From contig NZ_JAGGOO010000104.1 of assembly GCF_018614415.1 (NCBI RefSeq), positions 1 through 46,441 on the forward strand: 46,441 nucleotides of DNA. Reading direction: 5' to 3'. Positions 41,196 to 46,441 of the stretch are shown here, piece by piece. The position numbers and the translations under genes are program-made. Source of the stretch: Streptomyces sp. ISL-12. Lineage in GTDB: Bacteria; Actinomycetota; Actinomycetes; Streptomycetales; Streptomycetaceae. The notes under the pieces were generated by a model. It had not been told where the DNA came from, made no database searches, and worked only from the letters and a program-made list of their open reading frames with translations. Each line of letters opens with the position of its first letter. The first letter of the stretch is position 1.

Positions 41196-42557
41196 GTGGC
41201 AGACCGCACACCCCCGCTCGGTGTCGAGGAACTGCACGCCCTCGTCGCCGGCGGCGAGATCGACACCGTCGTCCTGGCCTTCCCGGACATGCAGGGGCGG
41301 CTCCAGGGCAAGCGGTTCGCCGCCCGCTTCTTCCTCGACGAGGTACTGCACCACGGCACCGAGGGCTGCACCTACCTCCTCGCCGTCGACGCCGAGATGA
41401 ACACCGTCGACGGCTACGCGATGTCCTCCTGGGACCGCGGCTACGGCGACTTCGCCCTGCGCCCGGACCTGACCACCCTGCGCCGCATCCCCTGGCACCC
41501 CGGCACCGCGTTCGTCCACGCCGACCTCGCCTGGGAGGACGGCTCCCCGGTGGTGGCCGCCCCGCGCCAGATCCTGCGCAGCCAGCTCGCCCGCCTCGCA
41601 GAGCACGGTCTGACCGCCCAGGTCGGCACCGAGCTGGAGTTCATCGTCTTCAAGGACACCTACGAGGCGGCCTGGGACGCCAACTACCGCGGCCTCACCC
41701 CGGTCAACCAGTACAACGTCGACTACTCCGTACTCGGCACCGGCCGCGTCGAGCCCCTGCTGCGCCGCATCCGCAACGAGATGGCCGGCGCCGGCCTCAC
41801 CGTCGAGTCCGCCAAGGGCGAGTGCAACCCCGGCCAGCACGAGATCACCTTCCGCTACGACGAGGCCCTGGTCACCTGCGACCAGCACGCCCTCTACAAG
41901 ACCGGCGCCAAGGAGATCGCCGCCCAGGAGGGTGTCTCCCTCACCTTCATGGCCAAGTACGACGAGCGCGAGGGCAACTCCTGCCACATCCACCTCTCGC
42001 TCACCGGCGAGGACGGCACCAGCGCCATGCCCGGCCCGGACGGCGGCATGTCCCCGCTCATGCGGCACTTCCTCGCCGGCCAACTGGCCGCCCTGCGCGA
42101 CTTCTCCCTCCTCTACGCCCCCCACATCAACTCCTACAAGCGGTTCCAGCCCGGCTCCTTCGCCCCGACCGCCGTCGCCTGGGGCCACGACAACCGCACC
42201 TGCGCGCTGCGCGTGGTCGGCCACGGCCGCTCCCTGCGCTTCGAGAACCGCCTCCCCGGCGGCGACGTCAACCCCTACCTCGCGGTCGCCGGCATGATCG
42301 CGGCCGGTCTGCACGGCGTGGAGCGGGAACTCGAACTGCCCGAGCCCTGCCCCGGCAACGCCTACACCGCGGGCTTCGCCCACGTCCCGACCACCCTGCG
42401 CGAGGCCGCCGCCCTCTGGGAGGACAGCCCTCTGGCCCGCGCCGCCTTCGGCGACGAGGTCGTCGACCACTACCGCACCATGGCACGCGTCGAACTGGAC
42501 GCCTTCGACGCCGCGGTCACCGACTGGGAGCTGCGCCGCTCCTTCGAACGCATGTGA
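41196..42557 (+). CDS. glnA4: GlnA4-type glutamine synthetase-like enzyme (gamma-glutamylethanolamide synthetase candidate)
   Basis: A 453-residue enzyme of the glutamine synthetase family that joins the gamma-carboxyl of glutamate to an amine. Family motifs are present: GTELEFIVF, AKGECNPGQHEITFRYDEAL, EREGNSCHIHLSL, INSYKRFQPGSFAPTAVAWGHDNRT and FENRLPGGDVNPYLAVAG. The adenylylation site of true GlnA (NLYDLPP) is absent, as in GS-like enzymes. The gene order with an amidotransferase, GntR regulator and aldehyde dehydrogenase matches that around glnA4 of S. coelicolor, reported to make gamma-glutamylethanolamide. I chose GTG 41196, with GAGGAG 8 bases upstream. It overlaps the next gene by GTGA. 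Confidence 0.9.
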   Translation: MADRTPPLGVEELHALVAGGEIDTVVLAFPDMQGRLQGKRFAARFFLDEVLHHGTEGCTYLLAVDAEMNTVDGYAMSSWDRGYGDFALRPDLTTLRRIPWHPGTAFVHADLAWEDGSPVVAAPRQILRSQLARLAEHGLTAQVGTELEFIVFKDTYEAAWDANYRGLTPVNQYNVDYSVLGTGRVEPLLRRIRNEMAGAGLTVESAKGECNPGQHEITFRYDEALVTCDQHALYKTGAKEIAAQEGVSLTFMAKYDEREGNSCHIHLSLTGEDGTSAMPGPDGGMSPLMRHFLAGQLAALRDFSLLYAPHINSYKRFQPGSFAPTAVAWGHDNRTCALRVVGHGRSLRFENRLPGGDVNPYLAVAGMIAAGLHGVERELELPEPCPGNAYTAGFAHVPTTLREAAALWEDSPLARAAFGDEVVDHYRTMARVELDAFDAAVTDWELRRSFERM

Positions 42558-43948
42558 GGCCCCCGTTGTCCGAGCTGTCCGAGCTCTCCGACGAACTGCG
42601 CGTACTCAACCCGGCGACCGAGGAGACCCTTGCCACCGTCCCCGCCGCCTCCGCCGCCGACGTCGACGCCGCCGTCGCCCGCGCCGTACGGGCCCAGGAA
42701 CGCTGGGCCGCCCTCGCGCCCGGCGACCGCGCCCGGCTGCTGCGCCGGTTCGCCGTCACGGTCGACGAGCACCTGGAGGAGCTGGCCCGCCTGGAGGTCC
42801 GCGAGGCCGGGCACACGCTCGCGGGCGCCCGCTGGGAGGCGGGCAACGTCCGCGACCTGCTCGACTACGCGGCCGGGGGAGTGGAACGGTTGACGGGGCG
42901 GCAGATCCCGGTGGCGGGCGGCCTCGACGTCACGATCCTCGAACCGCTCGGCGTGGTCGGCGTCATCGCCCCCTGGAACTTCCCGATGCCGATCGCCGCC
43001 TGGGGCACCGCCCCCGCGCTCGCCGCCGGCAACGCGGTCCTCCTCAAACCCGCCGAGACGACCCCGCTGACCGCCCTGCGCCTGGCCGGACTCGCCCTGG
43101 ACGCCGGTCTCCCCGAGCACCTCTTCCAGGTCCTGCCCGGCCGCGGCCCGATCGCCGGACACGCCCTCGTCGAGCACCCGGACGTCGCGAAGATCGTCTT
43201 CACCGGGTCGACGGCGGTGGGCAAGGCGGTACTGGCCCGCAGCGCGGCCCGCCTCAAGCGCGTCACCCTCGAACTCGGGGGCAAGAGCCCCAACATCGTC
43301 TTCGCCGACGCCGACATCGAAGCGGCCGCCGCCGCTGCCCCGATGTCCTTCCTCGACAACGCCGGTCAGGACTGCTGCGCCCGCACCCGCATCCTCGTCC
43401 AACGCCGCGTGTACGACCGTTTCCTGGACCTCCTCGCCCCCGCCGTCGAGTCGGTCGTCGTCGGCGACCCGGCCGACGAGCGCACCGGCATGGGTCCACT
43501 GATCTCCGCCGCCCAGCTGGACCGCGTCCGCTCCTACGTCCCCGAGGACGCCGACGGCATCCGCGGCAAGGCCCCCGACGGCCCCGGCTACTGGTACCCG
43601 CCCACCGTCCTCACCGGCGTCGACCCGCACGCGCGGGTGGCCGTCGAGGAGGTCTTCGGCCCCGTCGCCGTCGTCCTGCCCTTCGAGGACGAGGCCGAGG
43701 CCGTGGCGCTCGCCAACGACATCGACCACGGCCTGTCCGGCTCCGTCTGGACCCGCGACATCGGCCGCGCCCTGCGCGTGTCGTCCGCCGTCCGCGCCGG
43801 GAACCTGTCCGTCAACTCGCACTCCAGCGTCCGCTACTGGACCCCGTTCGGCGGCTTCAAACAGTCCGGCATCGGCCGCGAGCTGGGTCCGGACGCGCTG
43901 GCCGCCTTCACCGAGACCAAGAACGTCTTCCTCAGCACGGAGGCCTGA
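42554..43948 (+). CDS. Aldehyde dehydrogenase
   Basis: A 464-residue NAD(P)-dependent dehydrogenase. APWNFPMP, FTGSTAVGKAV and TLELGGKSPNIVF (catalytic Glu240) are present; the nucleophile is Cys274 of GQDCCARTR. It probably oxidises the aldehyde formed from a gamma-glutamylated amine (for ethanolamide, gamma-glutamyl-aminoacetaldehyde). I chose GTG 42554, which overlaps the preceding stop by four bases; TTG 42566, with TGAGG before it, is the other possibility. A long antisense-like open frame upstream (to 40766) is only a by-product of GC content. Confidence 0.92.
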   Translation: MRPPLSELSELSDELRVLNPATEETLATVPAASAADVDAAVARAVRAQERWAALAPGDRARLLRRFAVTVDEHLEELARLEVREAGHTLAGARWEAGNVRDLLDYAAGGVERLTGRQIPVAGGLDVTILEPLGVVGVIAPWNFPMPIAAWGTAPALAAGNAVLLKPAETTPLTALRLAGLALDAGLPEHLFQVLPGRGPIAGHALVEHPDVAKIVFTGSTAVGKAVLARSAARLKRVTLELGGKSPNIVFADADIEAAAAAAPMSFLDNAGQDCCARTRILVQRRVYDRFLDLLAPAVESVVVGDPADERTGMGPLISAAQLDRVRSYVPEDADGIRGKAPDGPGYWYPPTVLTGVDPHARVAVEEVFGPVAVVLPFEDEAEAVALANDIDHGLSGSVWTRDIGRALRVSSAVRAGNLSVNSHSSVRYWTPFGGFKQSGIGRELGPDALAAFTETKNVFLSTEA

Positions 43949-43955
43949 ACCGACC

Positions 43956-44738
43956 ATGACCGAGGACATCATCTGCCGCCGCCTGGTCGGCCGTACCGCC
44001 GTCGTCACCGGAGCCGGCAGCGGCATCGGCCTCGCCACCGCCCGCCGGCTCGCCGCCGAAGGCGCCCACGTCGTCTGCGCCGACGTCGACGAGACCCGCG
44101 GCAAGGCGGCGGCCGAGGAGACCGGCGGCCTCTTCGTCCAGGTCGACGTCACCGACCCCGAGCAGGTCGAGGCGCTGTTCAGGACGGCGTACGACACCTA
44201 CGGCAGCGTCGACGTCGCCTTCAACAACGCCGGGATCTCACCGCCCGACGACGACTCCATCCTGGAGACCGGCCTGGAGGCGTGGAAGCGCGTCCAGGAG
44301 GTCAACCTCACCTCCGTCTACCTGTGCTGCAAGGCCGCCATCCCCTACATGCGGCGCCAGGGCAAGGGCTCCATCATCAACACCGCGTCCTTCGTGGCCC
44401 GGATGGGCGCGGCCACCTCGCAGATCTCGTACACCGCCTCCAAGGGCGGGGTGCTGGCCATGTCCCGGGAACTGGGCGTGCAGTTCGCGCGGGAGGGCAT
44501 CCGGGTCAACGCCCTGTGCCCCGGCCCCGTCAACACCCCGCTGCTCCAGGAGCTGTTCGCCAAGGACCCCGAGCGGGCCGCGCGCCGCCTGGTGCACATC
44601 CCCGTCGGCCGGTTCGCCGAGGCCGAGGAGATCGCCGCCGCCGTGGCCTTCCTGGCCAGCGACGACTCCTCCTTCGTCAACGCCACCGACTTCCTGGTGG
44701 ACGGCGGGATCTCGGGCGCGTACGTCACGCCCCTGTAG
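43956..44738 (+). CDS. Short-chain dehydrogenase/reductase (SDR)
   Basis: A 260-residue classical SDR. TGAGSGIG at 18-25 binds the cofactor, with Asp43 of the ADVDE segment suggesting preference for NAD. NNAG is at 90-93, and Ser145, Tyr159 and Lys163 form the catalytic set. C-terminal motif FLASDDSSFVNATDFLVDGGISGAYV is typical of 3-oxoacyl-reductase-like members. In this operon it may oxidise the alcohol of a gamma-glutamyl amino alcohol before the aldehyde dehydrogenase acts. It follows that gene by seven bases. Its substrate is inferred from context only. Confidence 0.92.
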   Translation: MTEDIICRRLVGRTAVVTGAGSGIGLATARRLAAEGAHVVCADVDETRGKAAAEETGGLFVQVDVTDPEQVEALFRTAYDTYGSVDVAFNNAGISPPDDDSILETGLEAWKRVQEVNLTSVYLCCKAAIPYMRRQGKGSIINTASFVARMGAATSQISYTASKGGVLAMSRELGVQFAREGIRVNALCPGPVNTPLLQELFAKDPERAARRLVHIPVGRFAEAEEIAAAVAFLASDDSSFVNATDFLVDGGISGAYVTPL

Positions 44739-44739
44739 A

Positions 44740-45942
44740 TCACAGGAAGGCGTGCCCCTCGCCCCGGTACGTCGGCACGGTCGCCGTCACCACGTCCCCC
44801 TCGACGAGGTGCAGCGCGTCGAACCGCTCGCACAGCTCCCCGGCCTTGGCGTGCCGGAACCACACCTTGTCGCCGATCAGCAGATCGTCGGCCGGGGAGC
44901 CGAGCAGCGGCGTCTGCACCTCACCGGCGCCCTCCTGGCCGTCGTAGCGCAGCCCCTCGGGCAGGTACGGCACCGGCAGCCGGTCGGCACCGGGCGCGCC
45001 GGAGGCCGGATAGCCGCCGCCGAGCACCGTCACCACGCCCACGCCCGGCCGCCGTACGACGGGCAGGGCGAACAGCGCCGCCGGACGGCCCCGGAACGAG
45101 GTGTAGTTGTCGAACAGGCGCGGTACGTACAGCCCCGACCCGGCGGCTATCTCGGTGACCGCGTCCTCCGCCGCCGTGTGCTGCACACTGCCCGTGCCGC
45201 CGCCGTTGACGAACTCCAGGTCCGGCACGACGGCCCGGACCGCGCGCACCGCCTCAGCACGGCGCTCGGCCAGCTCCCGGCGGGCGGCGGCCTGCATCAG
45301 CCGCACGGCCCGCGACCGCAGCGGACGCCCGGCGACGGCGTCCCCGACCCCGGCGACATGACCCTCGTACGCCATGATCCCCACGACCCGGAACCCGGGC
45401 CGCCGGGCCACCGCCCGCGCCAGATCGGCGAGCTGGGCGGGGGAGTGCAGCGGGGAGCGCCGGGCGCCGACCCGTACCCGCCCGCCGAACAGCCGCAGCG
45501 ACGTGTCCAACTCCAGGCAGACCCGCACGACTTCACGGCCGCCGTCGCGCGCCGCGTCGACGAGGTCCAGCTGCGCCGGATCGTCGATCATCACCGTCAC
45601 CGCGGCGGCGAGTTTCGGATCGGCGGTCAACTCGGCGTATCCGGCGCGGTCCGCCGACGGATAGGCGAGCAGCACGTCCTCGAAACCGGAGCGCGCCAGC
45701 CACAGCGACTCGTTCAGCGTGAAGGACATCAGGCCCGCGAAACCGTCCCGGGTCAGGACGCGTTCGAGCAGTGCGCGGCAGCGTACGGACTTGCTGGCGA
45801 CCCGGACCGGCTTCCCTCCGGCCCGGCGCAGCAGATCGTCCGCGTTGGCGTCGAACGCCTCCAGGTCGACGATCGCCACCGGGGCGTCGAGCTGGGCGGT
45901 GGCCCGGTCGTAGCGGGCCCGGTCGGCGGAGCGAGCGGTCAT
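44740..45942 (-). CDS. PLP-dependent amino acid deaminase/aldolase (alanine racemase-like fold)
   Basis: A 400-residue enzyme with the alanine racemase N-terminal TIM-barrel fold. Lys51 of VASKSVRC is the likely PLP-binding lysine; the motif FVNGGGTGSVQHTAAEDAVTEIAAGSGLYVPRLFDNY binds the phosphate. The C-terminal beta domain contains LLIGDKVWFRHAKAGELCERFDALHLV, including the His-x-Lys-x-x-Glu part seen in D-threonine aldolase / D-serine dehydratase-like enzymes. The exact substrate, a D-amino acid or threonine-like compound, is unknown. I chose ATG 45942. It converges with the SDR gene, with one base between the two stops. Confidence 0.9.
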   Translation of the reverse strand: MTARSADRARYDRATAQLDAPVAIVDLEAFDANADDLLRRAGGKPVRVASKSVRCRALLERVLTRDGFAGLMSFTLNESLWLARSGFEDVLLAYPSADRAGYAELTADPKLAAAVTVMIDDPAQLDLVDAARDGGREVVRVCLELDTSLRLFGGRVRVGARRSPLHSPAQLADLARAVARRPGFRVVGIMAYEGHVAGVGDAVAGRPLRSRAVRLMQAAARRELAERRAEAVRAVRAVVPDLEFVNGGGTGSVQHTAAEDAVTEIAAGSGLYVPRLFDNYTSFRGRPAALFALPVVRRPGVGVVTVLGGGYPASGAPGADRLPVPYLPEGLRYDGQEGAGEVQTPLLGSPADDLLIGDKVWFRHAKAGELCERFDALHLVEGDVVTATVPTYRGEGHAFL

Positions 45943-46042
45943 GGGGGCAGCCTGCCAGACCGGATTACCGCAGGGTAGGGGGACGTTCCGGGCCAATGCC
46001 GCGGGCGCGTGTACTGGTTCCCCGCGGTAGGGGGTCACGCCG

Positions 46043-46048
46043 TAGAGT
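46043..46048 (+). promoter_or_regulatory. Candidate -10 hexamer (TAGAGT) before the final gene
   Basis: TAGAGT in the context cgccgtagagt is nearly identical to the segment before the FKBP lipoprotein gene (14194-14204). It would give a leader of about 160 bases. No clear -35 is seen. The rest of 45943-46215 shows no gene. Confidence 0.3.
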
Positions 46049-46215
46049 GACGCGCACGCACGTCGGAGGCGTTCGGGCACGGGTCCGGCGCCGACGCCGG
46101 GATGGTGTTCCGGCCGTGCGGGTAAGTGCCCGGGGCGGACCTGACCGCGCCGGGCCGGGCAGCAGGACACGGCCCGCCGACGAGGACGGCACGGGCACGA
46201 GGAAACGGGGGGTGC

Positions 46216-46441
46216 ATGAGCACGGAAGCGCGACGTGCCTCCGTCCCCCCGCCCCCGCCCCACCCACCTGTCCCGCCACAGCCTCCCGTCCCACCGGGCC
46301 CCCGTGCGACGGGACAGCCGGGCCCTCGTGCGACGGGACAGCCGGGCCCTCGTGCGACGGGACAGCCGGGCCCTCGTGCGACGGGACAGCCGGACCCCCG
46401 TGCGACGGGTCAGCCGGACCCCCGTGCGACGGGACAGCCGG
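46216..46441 (+). CDS. N-terminal fragment of a Pro-rich protein with 8-residue repeats (cut by the window end)
   Basis: The frame starts at ATG 46216, with AGGAAACGGGGGG just upstream, and is open to the window end. It begins MSTEARRASV followed by a Pro-rich stretch (11-27). From residue 28 there are six exact copies of an 8-residue unit, four of GPRATGQP and two of DPRATGQP, encoded by 24-base tandem repeats at 46297-46440. No domain is visible. Such tails precede transmembrane or kinase domains in many Streptomyces proteins, but the identity cannot be told from this part. Confidence 0.65.
   Translation, partial: MSTEARRASVPPPPPHPPVPPQPPVPPGPRATGQPGPRATGQPGPRATGQPGPRATGQPDPRATGQPDPRATGQP
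46297..46440 (+). repeat. Six 24-base tandem repeats
   Basis: Units start at 46297, 46321, 46345, 46369, 46393 and 46417. The unit length equals eight codons, so changes of copy number keep the frame. The array may continue beyond the window. Confidence 0.95.

Overview
The window looks like the chromosome of a Streptomyces species. GC is very high with GC-rich third codon positions, GTG and TTG starts are common, and many genes overlap by GTGA or ATGA. The gene set (Pup-proteasome locus, Tat genes, a conservon with a CYP157-type P450, a GlnA4-like enzyme) closely resembles the S. coelicolor / S. lividans lineage. I saw no rRNA, tRNA, CRISPR array, insertion sequence or prophage.

Layout. 1-3.6 kb: site-2 protease, TrmI-type tRNA methyltransferase, a small secreted protein and a ferredoxin. 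3.8-10.0 kb: Pup-proteasome core, arc (ARC/Mpa ATPase), dop, pup, an endonuclease VII-domain gene, prcB, prcA. 10.4-12.8 kb: a divergent LacI regulator and MFS transporter set into the locus. 12.8-18.4 kb: pafA, two FKBP-type isomerases (one a two-domain lipoprotein), the WYL regulators pafB and pafC, and two small conserved genes. 18.7-22.9 kb: tatA, tatC and a Ski2-like helicase (HelY type). 23.3-27.9 kb: conservon cvnA-B-C-D plus a P450, in the position of conservon 9 (rar) of S. coelicolor. 27.9-32.0 kb: RluA-type pseudouridine synthase, GNAT acetyltransferase, siderophore-interacting flavoprotein behind an iron box, and a 5'-3' exonuclease. 32.2-35.9 kb: glycine betaine-type ABC transporter whose permease carries two substrate-binding domains. 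36.3-39.0 kb: XRE-cupin regulator, TDT-family exporter and divergent LysR regulator. 39.0-39.6 kb: repeat-rich DNA holding a relic of a DEAD-box helicase. 39.6-44.7 kb: a likely gamma-glutamylation catabolic cluster (class I amidotransferase, GntR regulator, GlnA4-like synthetase, aldehyde dehydrogenase, SDR). 44.7-46.4 kb: PLP amino acid deaminase/aldolase and the repeat-rich start of an unidentified gene cut by the window end.

How the genes work together. Dop deamidates the C-terminal Gln of Pup, PafA ligates Pup to lysines, ARC unfolds pupylated proteins and PrcAB degrades them. PafB and PafC are known in mycobacteria as a DNA-damage transcriptional activator. The order pafA-pafB-pafC-tatA-tatC-helicase matches that of mycobacteria apart from the inserted FKBP and small genes. 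The helicase gene is preceded by an exact match to the RecA-independent DNA-damage promoter motif that PafBC uses, and a predicted endonuclease sits inside the proteasome operon, overlapping prcB. Together these suggest that protein degradation and DNA-damage response are coupled here at gene level. This is inference and the most interesting idea in the window.

Several genes (trmI, pafA, a small membrane protein, the LysR gene) have a TANNNT hexamer ending six or seven bases before the start codon, as expected for leaderless transcripts. Strong hairpin terminators close most transcription units.
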